A stretch of DNA of 64,000 nucleotides. Origin: Enterobacteriaceae bacterium. Its GTDB lineage: Bacteria; Pseudomonadota; Gammaproteobacteria; Enterobacterales; Enterobacteriaceae. Both the position numbers and the translations under genes were made by a program. The notes beneath the pieces are model-generated. The model saw only the letters and a list, made by a program, of their open reading frames with translations, did no database searches and was not told the DNA's origin. Location of the stretch: assembly GCA_902363335.1 (NCBI GenBank), contig CABIZV010000012.1, forward strand, positions 3,564-67,563. Reading direction: 5' to 3'. Positions 55,302 through 63,378 of the stretch are shown here, piece by piece. The stretch's first letter is position 1; the number at the start of each line of letters is the position of its first letter.

Positions 55302-58127
55302 TTAACCCAGCAAAGGCTTCAGGAAACGCGCGGTGTGCGAGGCTTCGCAGTTAGCCACCGTTTCTGGCGTACCGGAAACGAGGATTTCACCCCCGCCGCT
55401 GCCGCCTTCTGGCCCCAGGTCGACAATCCAGTCCGCCGTTTTAATGACGTCGAGGTTGTGCTCAATCACCACGATGGTGTTGCCCTGATCCCTAAGCTGA
55501 TGCAGCACTTCCAGCAGCTGCTGGATGTCCGCAAAGTGCAGGCCGGTCGTTGGCTCATCCAGAATATACAGCGTCTGGCCGGTGCCGCGTTTTGACAGCT
55601 CACGCGCCAGCTTCACGCGCTGTGCTTCACCGCCGGACAGCGTGGTCGCCGATTGGCCAAGACGAATATAGGTGAGGCCTACGTCCATCAGCGTTTGCAG
55701 CTTACGCGCCAGCGCCGGAACGGCATCAAAGAACTCACGTGCTTCTTCAATGGTCATATCCAGCACTTCGTGGATGGTCTTGCCTTTGTACTTAATCTCC
55801 AGCGTTTCGCGGTTATAGCGTTTGCCTTTGCACTGGTCGCACGGCACGTAGATATCCGGCAGGAAGTGCATCTCGACTTTGATGACGCCATCGCCCTGAC
55901 AGGCTTCGCAGCGTCCACCGCGCACGTTAAAGCTAAAGCGCCCCGGCGTATAGCCACGGGTACGTGACTCCGGTACACCGGCAAATAGCTCACGCACTGG
56001 CGTGAAGACCCCGGTGTAGGTCGCCGGGTTAGAGCGCGGCGTACGGCCAATCGGGCTCTGGTCGATGTCGATAACCTTATCGAAATGCTCAAGCCCCTGC
56101 ACGTCACGATATGGCGCGGGTTCAGCGATGGTCGCGCCATTTAGCTGAGTCTGCGCAATCGGGAACAGCGTGTCATTGATCAGGGTCGATTTACCCGAAC
56201 CGGACACCCCGGTGATGCAGGTAAACAGGCCAACCGGCAGCGTCAGGGTCACGTCTTTTAAGTTGTTACCCGATGCGCCCGTCAGTTTGAGCACTTTTTC
56301 CGGGTCTGCCGGCACACGATTTTTTGGCACTTCAATTTTACGTTTACCGCTCATGAACTGCCCGGTTAACGACTCCGGCACCGCCATAATGTCGTCAAGC
56401 GTCCCTTCCGCGACGACCTGACCGCCATGCACACCTGCACCGGGGCCAATGTCGATAACGTGGTCGGCGGCGCGAATGGCATCTTCATCATGCTCAACCA
56501 CAATCACCGTGTTGCCAAGATTACGCAGGTGGATAAGCGTTCCCAGTAGACGTTCGTTATCGCGCTGGTGCAGGCCGATAGACGGTTCGTCCAGCACGTA
56601 CATCACGCCAACCAACCCCGCGCCAATCTGGCTCGCCAGACGGATACGCTGGGCCTCGCCGCCGGACAACGTTTCCGCTGAACGCGACAGGGTCAGATAG
56701 TTCAGGCCAACGTTGACGAGGAACTTCAGGCGATCGCCAATCTCTTTTAGCACTTTCTCAGCAATTTTTGCTCGCTGACCGGATAGCTTCATGTTGGTGA
56801 AGAAATCCAGCGCATGACCGATGCTCATATCCGAGATGGTGGGCAGCGGCGTATTCTCAACGTACACGTGGCGCGCTTCGCGGCGCAGACGGGTGCCGTC
56901 ACAGCTGGTGCAGGAGCGGTTGCTGATAAATTTCGCCAGTTCTTCACGTACTGCGCTGGATTCCGTCTCTTTATAACGGCGCTCCATATTATGCAGCACG
57001 CCTTCAAACGGATGGCGACGCACGGAGGTGTCGCCACGGTCGTTGATGTACTTAAATTCAATCGACTCTTTGCCAGACCCGCTAAGAATTGCTTTCTGTG
57101 CGGTGGCGCTCAGGCTTTCCCATGGCGCTTCTACATCGAACTTGTAGTGCTCTGCCAGCGATTTCAGCATCTGGAAGTAGTAGAAATTGCGACGATCCCA
57201 GCCGCGAATTGCGCCACCGGCAAGCGATAGCTCAGGATTCTGGATAACGCGGTCAGGATCGAAATATTGCTGCACGCCCAGACCATCACAGGTCGGGCAG
57301 GCGCCAGCCGGGTTGTTGAACGAGAACAGGCGCGGTTCTAGCTCACGCATGCTGTAGCCGCAAATCGGGCAGGCGAAGTTGGCGGAGAACAGCAGTTCTT
57401 CCGCGTTCGGGTCATCCATATCGGAGACCACCGCCGTACCGCCGGAGAGATCCAGCGCGGTTTCAAAGGACTCAGCCAGTCGCTGCGTCAAATCGTCACG
57501 AACTTTAAAGCGGTCAATCACCACTTCAATGGTGTGTTTCTTTTGCAGTTCGAGCTTTGGCGGATCGGACAGGTCACACACTTCGCCGTCAATACGCGCG
57601 CGGATATAGCCCTGGCTTGCCAGGTTTTCCAGCGTTTTGGTGTGCTCGCCTTTGCGTTCTTTGATGATAGGCGCCAGCAGCATAAGACGTTTGCCTTCAG
57701 GCTGTGACAGCACGTTATCGACCATCTGGCTGACGGTTTGCGCCGCCAGCGGCACGTCGTGGTCCGGGCAGCGCGGTTCGCCGACGCGAGCGTACAGCAG
57801 ACGCAGATAGTCGTGAATTTCGGTGATGGTACCGACGGTAGAGCGTGGGTTGTGCGAGGTCGATTTCTGCTCGATAGAAATCGCTGGCGACAGCCCTTCA
57901 ATATGATCGACGTCCGGCTTTTCCATCAACGACAGGAACTGACGCGCATAGGCAGAAAGCGATTCTACATAGCGGCGCTGTCCCTCGGCGTAGAGGGTGT
58001 CGAAAGCCAATGAAGATTTACCAGACCCAGACAGCCCGGTCACGACAATCAGTTTGTCGCGAGGGATGACGAGGTTGATGTTTTTGAGATTATGGGTGCG
58101 GGCGCCCCGAACTTCGATCTTATCCAT
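55302..58127 (-). CDS. uvrA: Excinuclease ABC subunit UvrA
   Basis: The damage-recognition ATPase of nucleotide excision repair. 941 residues (940 in E. coli). Two ABC modules: Walker A TGLSGSGKSSLAF and TGVSGSGKSTLIN; signatures LSGGEAQRIRLASQIG and LSGGEAQRVKLARELS; zinc fingers CPICGYSMRELEPRLFSFNN with CPTCDG, and CEACQGDG with CDQCKGKRY. It is divergent from ssb with an SOS box between. It abuts yjbR. Confidence 0.98.
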   Translation of the reverse strand: MDKIEVRGARTHNLKNINLVIPRDKLIVVTGLSGSGKSSLAFDTLYAEGQRRYVESLSAYARQFLSLMEKPDVDHIEGLSPAISIEQKSTSHNPRSTVGTITEIHDYLRLLYARVGEPRCPDHDVPLAAQTVSQMVDNVLSQPEGKRLMLLAPIIKERKGEHTKTLENLASQGYIRARIDGEVCDLSDPPKLELQKKHTIEVVIDRFKVRDDLTQRLAESFETALDLSGGTAVVSDMDDPNAEELLFSANFACPICGYSMRELEPRLFSFNNPAGACPTCDGLGVQQYFDPDRVIQNPELSLAGGAIRGWDRRNFYYFQMLKSLAEHYKFDVEAPWESLSATAQKAILSGSGKESIEFKYINDRGDTSVRRHPFEGVLHNMERRYKETESSAVREELAKFISNRSCTSCDGTRLRREARHVYVENTPLPTISDMSIGHALDFFTNMKLSGQRAKIAEKVLKEIGDRLKFLVNVGLNYLTLSRSAETLSGGEAQRIRLASQIGAGLVGVMYVLDEPSIGLHQRDNERLLGTLIHLRNLGNTVIVVEHDEDAIRAADHVIDIGPGAGVHGGQVVAEGTLDDIMAVPESLTGQFMSGKRKIEVPKNRVPADPEKVLKLTGASGNNLKDVTLTLPVGLFTCITGVSGSGKSTLINDTLFPIAQTQLNGATIAEPAPYRDVQGLEHFDKVIDIDQSPIGRTPRSNPATYTGVFTPVRELFAGVPESRTRGYTPGRFSFNVRGGRCEACQGDGVIKVEMHFLPDIYVPCDQCKGKRYNRETLEIKYKGKTIHEVLDMTIEEAREFFDAVPALARKLQTLMDVGLTYIRLGQSATTLSGGEAQRVKLARELSKRGTGQTLYILDEPTTGLHFADIQQLLEVLHQLRDQGNTIVVIEHNLDVIKTADWIVDLGPEGGSGGGEILVSGTPETVANCEASHTARFLKPLLG

Positions 58128-58213
58128 TCACCTTTCCCGGTAGAAGATACACGGATTGCCTGGTTTGTTTGAAGGACAAACGGCAGAAACGGCTAATTAT
58201 GACACAACTTAAC

Positions 58214-58229
58214 CTGAATGAATATACAG
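58214..58229. promoter_or_regulatory. LexA (SOS) box between uvrA and ssb
   Basis: CTGAATGAATATACAG fits CTG-N10-CAG and corresponds to the uvrA operator known in E. coli. It lies about 87 bases upstream of uvrA and about 150 bases upstream of ssb. Confidence 0.92.
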
Positions 58230-58378
58230 TATTGGAATGCCCAATGGAGTAACTGCTGAAAATTGCAGCGCAATAAGATGTTTAGTTGAATCTGCCTCGC
58301 AGCTACCAAAATAGCGTCTGGAAATGATACACTGGCGCGTTTACACTTAATCAAGACACATATTCAGGAGAGACAAAC

Positions 58379-58918
58379 ATGGCCAGCAGAGGCGTAAACA
58401 AGGTGATTCTCGTCGGTAACCTGGGCCAGGACCCGGAAGTGCGCTATATGCCGAATGGTGGCGCAGTTGCCAACATTACGCTGGCTACTTCCGAATCCTG
58501 GCGCGATAAAGCGACCGGTGAAATGAAAGAGCAGACCGAATGGCACCGCGTCGTGCTGTTTGGCAAGCTGGCGGAAGTTGCGGGCGAATACCTGCGTAAG
58601 GGCTCTCAGGTTTATATCGAAGGCCAGCTGCGTACCCGTAAGTGGACCGATCAGTCCGGAGCTGAAAAGTACACCACTGAAGTGGTCGTGAACGTGGGCG
58701 GCACCATGCAGATGCTCGGCGGCCGTCAGGGCGGCGGCGCACCAGCAGGCGGTAATGCTGGCGGCCAGCAGCAGGGCGGTTGGGGTCAGCCTCAGCAGCC
58801 ACAGGGCGGCAATCAGTTCAGCGGCGGCGCGCAGTCTCGTCCGCAGCAGCAGCCTCAGTCTGCACCAGCGCAGTCCAACGAACCACCAATGGACTTCGAC
58901 GACGATATCCCATTCTAA
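58379..58918 (+). CDS. ssb: Single-stranded DNA-binding protein Ssb
   Basis: A tetrameric protein that coats single-stranded DNA in replication, repair and recombination. 179 residues. The N-terminal OB fold covers about residues 1-115 (GVNKVILVGNLGQDPEVRYM, YVEGQLRTRKW-type strand IYIEGQLRTRKWTDQ). A Gly/Gln/Pro-rich linker follows, then the acidic partner-binding tip MDFDDDIPF. The start is ATG 58379, behind AGGAGAGACAAAC. Confidence 0.98.
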   Translation: MASRGVNKVILVGNLGQDPEVRYMPNGGAVANITLATSESWRDKATGEMKEQTEWHRVVLFGKLAEVAGEYLRKGSQVYIEGQLRTRKWTDQSGAEKYTTEVVVNVGGTMQMLGGRQGGGAPAGGNAGGQQQGGWGQPQQPQGGNQFSGGAQSRPQQQPQSAPAQSNEPPMDFDDDIPF

Positions 58919-58948
58919 GACTCGCGATTTCGCGAACTCAGAATATGA

Positions 58949-58975
58949 AAACCCTGCTTCGGCAGGGTTTTTGCT
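58949..58975 (+). terminator. ssb terminator
   Basis: AAACCCTGC-TTCG-GCAGGGTTT followed by TTGCTTTTT, with a C(UUCG)G tetraloop. Confidence 0.95.
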
Positions 58976-59018
58976 TTTTAGAGACGTCCGTCTAAGCCCA
59001 CGCTCTGACCCTGCATTT

Positions 59019-59049
59019 GTAGGCATGATAAGCGAAGCGCCATCAGGCA
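59019..59049. repeat. Short REP element after ssb
   Basis: GTAGGCATGATAAGCGAAGC.. CCATCAGGC: one decayed unit. Confidence 0.75.
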
Positions 59050-59096
59050 CAAGCGCGTAGCGGCGTAACCCCAATATAGTCGCGGCGTTCTCGCGC

Positions 59097-60614
59097 TCAG
59101 TTCGCCATTGATGCGTCATTGAGAACCGGCAGAATCGGTGGCTTCCCGGTTGCCACACGCTTGCGGTTCATTTCGTCAAGAATCAGCCGATAAGCGATGT
59201 AGTATTTATAGATATTGCTGACGTAGGTCACCGTCTCTGCGCCAATCTTCTCTGCGGCAAGATTTTCGACGTTACCAAACCAGATATCAGGATCAAAACC
59301 GCGTTTTTTCGTTTCCACCCGCAGCCGGGCAATACGTGCTGGCCCGGCGTTATAGGAGGCGAAGGAAAACAGCGCTTTATCCAGCTGCGTCATGGGTTCG
59401 TCGGCATAGTAACGATCGATCATCCAGCGCATATATTTCACCCCGGCATGAATGTTGGGATCCAGCAGCTTGATATCGCCCACCTTTAACTCTTTACCGG
59501 TTTTTGGCATCACCTGCATCACGCCAATCGCCCCGACGTGGCTACGCACCGACTGATCTAGCCGCGATTCCTGATATCCCTGCGCGGCCATCAGGAGCCA
59601 GTCAACATCATAACGGTCGCCATATTTTCTGAATACTTCCACCATCTTAAGAAACTTGCGGCGCTCCCTCTCTGCGGCGGCATTCTTGACGTAGTCCGCG
59701 CTCTTCAGATAACGCAGCAAAAGCGTATTACCCAGCGTGCTGCCCTGGCGGTGGTCTTTAACAAAATCATTAAGTTCCGCCAGGAGCTTAGGATTATTTT
59801 TACGCACTGCCCAGGCGATGCTGCCGTCATCTCGAAGCACCACCTTTTCGTGTATCTTAATTTTGGGGAATACCTGTTTCCAGAATATCGCTTTGTGGCG
59901 GTCGACCACGGTCAGTTGAATCAGCCCCGCGTTAAGCATCTCCAACAGATCTTCATCCTCCAGCGCTTCAGGAGCCGGTTTGATGATGACAAGAGGGCGC
60001 TTTTCTTCGGTGAACCGCACATTCAGGGCAGCCAGGCTTTCGTAATAGCTTGATGAGAGACGCACAAATACCGTCTTGCCGGAGAGATCGTCCAGACTCT
60101 TTATTTGCACAGACGCTGGGCCCGAGATCAGCAGTTCTTTGATCCCGGAGTAGAGCGGTTGGGTGAAGGCGACTTCTTGCTGACGGGAAGGGGTGATGGT
60201 GAGGTTGGCGGCGGCGATATCTCCTTTACCTTCATTGAGGGCGGTAAAAAGCGTATCTCGTGTTACCGGCACAAAGATTATCCGTACCTTAAGATGGCGC
60301 TGCTTAAGCTTCTTATCTTTCGCCAGTTGTGCATTCAGACTGCGCTCAAAGGCGGCGAAAATATCGTGAGTTGCCCCGCGCTGCTGGCCTTTAGTGATGA
60401 AAAAAAAGGTCTTACTGTAGGTGGTTAACACCCGGATCACCCGCCGGTCGAGCAGTCCGGGAAGATCGCCCGTCCACGGCTGCATAATGGTTTCGATATT
60501 GACCTCCAGAGTAGTTGGAGGGGCCTCTTCTGTAGGGGTGGCATAGCCGGGACGGATTAGCATTAAAGCGCTAAGACAAGAAATCAGGAGACGACAAAAG
60601 AAGATGACTTTCAT
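59097..60614 (-). CDS. Periplasmic SBP3-lytic transglycosylase fusion (MltF-like)
   Basis: 505 residues from ATG 60614, with GTGAGGCGTACC upstream. A signal peptide ends near RPGYA|TPTEE; there is no lipobox Cys, unlike lipoprotein MltF. Residues about 55-300 form a solute-binding-protein family 3 domain (IRVLTTYSKTFFF, GDIAAANLTITPSRQQEVAF). Residues about 330-480 form an SLT domain with the catalytic Glu in AAQGYQESRLDQS and the motifs GAIGVMQVMPKTGKEL and FSFASYNAGPARIARLR. It should cleave glycan strands of peptidoglycan in the periplasm, possibly under ligand control. It is a paralogue or relative of MltF, not the core mltF gene. Confidence 0.85.
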   Translation of the reverse strand: MKVIFFCRLLISCLSALMLIRPGYATPTEEAPPTTLEVNIETIMQPWTGDLPGLLDRRVIRVLTTYSKTFFFITKGQQRGATHDIFAAFERSLNAQLAKDKKLKQRHLKVRIIFVPVTRDTLFTALNEGKGDIAAANLTITPSRQQEVAFTQPLYSGIKELLISGPASVQIKSLDDLSGKTVFVRLSSSYYESLAALNVRFTEEKRPLVIIKPAPEALEDEDLLEMLNAGLIQLTVVDRHKAIFWKQVFPKIKIHEKVVLRDDGSIAWAVRKNNPKLLAELNDFVKDHRQGSTLGNTLLLRYLKSADYVKNAAAERERRKFLKMVEVFRKYGDRYDVDWLLMAAQGYQESRLDQSVRSHVGAIGVMQVMPKTGKELKVGDIKLLDPNIHAGVKYMRWMIDRYYADEPMTQLDKALFSFASYNAGPARIARLRVETKKRGFDPDIWFGNVENLAAEKIGAETVTYVSNIYKYYIAYRLILDEMNRKRVATGKPPILPVLNDASMAN

Positions 60615-60806
60615 GGTACGCCTCACAACTCAGGTATTTGGCAGTTCTCCTGCCTTCGAAGGACTTAAGAACAGCGAAGGTCTGATGCTAGTAAATCGTA
60701 TCTTACACGTAGCGATCTCCTTAGGAGACATTATCAGTATGTCGGAAGATCTCTAATAATGAATGGTTAGTTTTATAGGGATACTTACAAACCGGCCGGC
60801 ATCATC

Positions 60807-60989
60807 TTACTCATAGATGACGATGGCATCGTTGTTCCGGGCTTGCGTCAGGCGGCGGAGGATATCGTAGGTGAAGGCTGTGCGGCTGAGTACGCGGTGG
60901 CTGTCTCCGTGTGTCACTTCCTCATCGGTCACCTGGTCGGTGGCGCTGTAGCGGCGGTGGAGAAACGGGATTTGAGACCGGAACGGGTG
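60807..60989 (-). pseudogene. Rhs core fragment
   Basis: On the minus strand a 60-codon stretch reads ...FLHRRYSATDQVTDEEVTHG and DSHRVLSRTAFTYDILRRLT, then QARNNDAIVIYE and a stop. The YD-repeat style and wording are those of enterobacterial Rhs cores. It has no start and no toxin tip, so it is a leftover of recombination at this rhs locus. The rest of the 60615-61206 gap holds the promoter region of the transglycosylase gene and the items listed next. Confidence 0.75.
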
Positions 60990-61021
60990 TTACCGTGAAG
61001 ATTTCGGAGGGGTGTTTTGTG

Positions 61022-61132
61022 CTGATGGCTGACTGTAACGAGGTGCAGGAACTGCGCGAGCAGCTTTATCAGGCTAGACAGGTGGTTAAGGGTATTAAGG
61101 ATGGAGTATTTAGTGTACTAAACGAGAGCTAA
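61022..61132 (+). other. Short open frame, unknown
   Basis: A plus-strand frame from an ATG near 61026 reads MADCNEVQELREQLYQARQV followed by VKGIKDGVFSVLNES (35 residues); the frame itself extends back to 60911 but overlaps the antisense Rhs core fragment there. It is predicted helical and is followed at once by a terminator hairpin. It could be a small gene or the tail of a displaced one. I do not recognise it. Confidence 0.3.
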
Positions 61133-61137
61133 ATAAT

Positions 61138-61178
61138 AAAAAAGCCGGGAGAATTTAATTTTCTTACCCGGGTTTTTT
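61138..61178. terminator. Terminator at the end of the rhs cassette array
   Basis: AAAAAAGCCGGGAGAA pairs imperfectly with TTCTTACCCGGGTTTTTT across TTTAATT; A and T runs on both sides allow use on either strand. Confidence 0.85.
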
Positions 61179-61206
61179 ATTTCAAAATTAAGCCAACCTG
61201 TTTAGA

Positions 61207-61440
61207 TTACACTAATAGACTGTTGATTTTATCCTTAATCCTTTTTATTCCTATCAGAAGTTCATCATTCTGGTTGTCAGTATTTACTTGAGAAAGGAAA
61301 AACCTTAATTTAAGTAATATTTCTGCAGAGGTAAAACTAAAATTTATGGTGTCCTCAATGTTATTAGCAACACTTTCGTTGCCTGTGCCTTTAAGTTTAA
61401 CAATCAGTAATCGAATGTCACTATAAAATTTATCATTCAT
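61207..61440 (-). CDS. Probable immunity protein for the third Rhs tip
   Basis: 77 residues from ATG 61440, two bases after the stop of the toxin-tip frame (a TTG at 61446 would overlap it). Small, helical, without signal peptide: MNDKFYSDIRLLIVKLKGTG, FTSAEILLKLRFFLSQVNTD. Its position directly after an Rhs C-terminal tip is the standard place for the cognate immunity gene. The sequence is strikingly AT-rich. It may be expressed from its own promoter even though its toxin is displaced; none was identified with confidence. Confidence 0.7.
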   Translation of the reverse strand: MNDKFYSDIRLLIVKLKGTGNESVANNIEDTINFSFTSAEILLKLRFFLSQVNTDNQNDELLIGIKRIKDKINSLLV

Positions 61441-61442
61441 AA

Positions 61443-62268
61443 TCAATGCTTACTAAAAGAAATAAGTTCAACACCATCCTTAGGAACTACAACTTCAATA
61501 CCTCCACCAAGATTATCTCCTATACCCGGAGCAGGACGAGTAATAAAATCTTCACCAGGCTTCAATTTAGCAGTCATAAGGAAATTATTTCGATCAATAT
61601 TTTCCTGAGTTATCCCATATCTACCAGCATATCCTGAAGTTGAAGGATGTTCTAAAGCCCAAAATTGAGCACCAGTTGTTTCACTTCGTCCAATTGTTCC
61701 CATACGATAAAGAGTGGAACCATTTTCGACTTTTAATCTTGCGGCCAGAGTCTCAGGTGAGTTGGATTGATTTGCTGAGCCGTAAGGTGTTTCAACACAT
61801 TTTTTGCACAACCCCAGCAGATCAATATATTTCAGCGGGTTTGATACATAACTGTACGGATTAACCCCCCCGTAAGTCCCACCGGGTCCGCACACAGATA
61901 CTGCCCGCTCCCGCAATCATAGTACCGGAACCGGTTGTAATACAACCCCGATTCCTCATCTTCATAATGCCCGGAAAGCGCAGGCGGCAGGTGAGGGCGT
62001 CTTCATTATTCCTGCCTTCTTCCCGGCTCCACAACTGTTGTTTGCCCCGCCAGACTATCGTGCCGTCCTCAGTCAGCAGCTCCTGAATCCGGCCCACCGT
62101 ATCCGTGATGGCATAGTGCAACTGGCTTTTCTCATAACGCGCCAGCGGCGTAAAACGCCCCGGTTCGTATATCCAGCGAATGGTGTTTTCGTATTCCGGT
62201 GTTCCATCAGCACTGACGGAGATTTCCTCGATAAACTGGTCACCATTCCAGCGGAAGTCCGAGCCGGA
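61443..62268 (-). pseudogene. Displaced Rhs C-terminal tip 3, ADP-ribosyltransferase-like, with frameshifted core
   Basis: Core homology begins at 62268 (SGSDFRWNGDQFIEEISVSA) and runs to CRLRFPG. There a one-base loss relative to the main rhs gene shifts the frame. A second one-base loss in a G run (near 61863) shifts it again before VNPYSYVSNPLKYIDLLGL. After that hinge (DLLGL instead of DPLGL) a 113-residue tip follows: GSTLYRMGTIGRSETTGAQF, SGYAGRYGITQEN, DNLGGGIEVVVPKDG. The Arg in LYRMG and Glu in GGGIEVVV suggest an ADP-ribosyltransferase fold, reminiscent of the TreTu group; this is an inference. Without a start or intact core it is probably silent. Confidence 0.75.
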
Positions 62269-62284
62269 TTAGATTACGTAATGG

Positions 62285-62503
62285 CTACCATCTTTCTATT
62301 CTGGCCAGAAATGCCTTGCATGCATCATTTTCTGTAGAATAATATTTAGGCTCTGTTCTATGCCCTCGTTCACTATAAAATACACACCAAACACTAAAAT
62401 CCTCAACTAGGCATAAAGATTCGTTCCTTTCTTCCCCAATAGAATAACAATCAGGGTCAATATTTTTTTTAATCAAAGCATTAAGTAATTCAACCTTATC
62501 CAC
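62285..62503 (-). CDS. Probable immunity protein for the TNT-type tip
   Basis: 72 residues starting at GTG 62503, inside the last codons of the TNT tip (8-base overlap): MDKVELLNALIKKNIDPDCY, FSVWCVFYSERGHRTEPKYY, ending FLARIERW. Cytosolic, no signal. The tight overlap with the toxin frame marks it as the cognate immunity gene. I do not recognise a named family with certainty. Confidence 0.7.
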   Translation of the reverse strand: MDKVELLNALIKKNIDPDCYSIGEERNESLCLVEDFSVWCVFYSERGHRTEPKYYSTENDACKAFLARIERW

Positions 62504-63093
62504 AACATTTACCTTTTATCTTTTTGATTTCTTTTAGATACCCTGAGTTAATGTAACTCTGAACTGATTTATCAAGCTGATATTGGGTTCCCATCCCCAT
62601 TTCACCAAACCAAGGGGCAATTTTACTCTCTTGTACATTTGATATAGGTTTGAGGGCCTCGTAAACCGTATAATCTTTATTATTTGAACCAGGTGGTAAT
62701 GCTCGCATTGTGTATGGTGTACCAACTGGAGATGTATAACTCCCACCAGGATGACCATAACGATCAATTTTAGCTCCAGGTTGTAATTCAGAGATTGTTA
62801 CATCCCCATAAGCCCCATCATTCGGCGGCCAGTAAGTTACCGGATAGCTACTTAATCCAAGTGGATCAACATATTTCAACGAATTCGATACATAATTGTA
62901 CGGGGTTAATCCCCCCGCCAGCCCTATCGGGTCAGTGCAAAGATACTGCCCTGTGTCGCGATCATAGTACCGGAACCCGTTGTAGTGACCAAATTTACTG
63001 TGCCACTACAGCCCGTATTCCATCTGTTGATGAATGCCGTTGCCGCCCGTGTACGTTAGCAGATTGCCGTAACGGTCATACTCAAAACCTTCC
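62496..63093 (-). pseudogene. Displaced Rhs C-terminal tip 2 with TNT (NAD+ glycohydrolase) domain
   Basis: Immediately past the preceding immunity gene, Rhs core resumes (EGFEYDRYGNLLTYTGGNGI HQQMEYGL) but hits TAG at 63006-63008. The frame then continues open through HSKFGHYNGFRYYDRDTGQY, DPIGLAGGLTPYNY and YVDPLGL to the tip. The tip is a clear tuberculosis-necrotizing-toxin domain: YWPPNDGAYGD, the Arg and Tyr of AKIDRYGHPGGSYTSPVGTP, RALPPG, KIAPWFGEMGMGTQYQL with the catalytic-type Gln, and NSGYLKEI. TNT proteins hydrolyse NAD+. A TTG at 62879 could in principle start a short product, but no ribosome site supports it. Confidence 0.85.
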
Positions 63094-63099
63094 TATTCA

Positions 63100-63369
63100 T
63101 TAGTTGGTTTCTAAATATCTATCAACAGACTTTTCAACATTTTCCAGAACGTCAGTAATAGGATGAAGATAATCATTATACATTTCTGCATACCTACGGG
63201 GAAAACCCCTGAGAGGATTATTAACAAGAGTATTATCGATAACTGTTAATTTTAGTTTATCAAGGTCAGCAATCAACTCTTTTAAGCCACCTTTATTTTC
63301 ACTGTTCATAATATTCTCGATATAAACAGATGCTTTGTTAATTTTATTTAAAAGGTTATTTTTTTCCAT
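63100..63369 (-). CDS. Probable immunity protein for the main Rhs toxin
   Basis: 89 residues from ATG 63369, with AGTAGGGGGAACTT giving a strong ribosome site, nine bases after the rhs stop. Helical and charged: MEKNNLLNKINKASVYIENI, GGLKELIADLDKLKLTVI, ending VDRYLETN. No signal or membrane segment, so it should act in the cytosol. Its place directly behind an intact Rhs tip makes it the working immunity gene. The family is not recognised. Confidence 0.78.
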   Translation of the reverse strand: MEKNNLLNKINKASVYIENIMNSENKGGLKELIADLDKLKLTVIDNTLVNNPLRGFPRRYAEMYNDYLHPITDVLENVEKSVDRYLETN

Positions 63370-63378
63370 AAGTTCCCC

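Noticed and set aside
61861..62121. 86-codon frame on the minus strand in the third rhs cassette
   Set aside because: It is the shifted reading of the Rhs core remnant after a one-base loss, not a separate gene.
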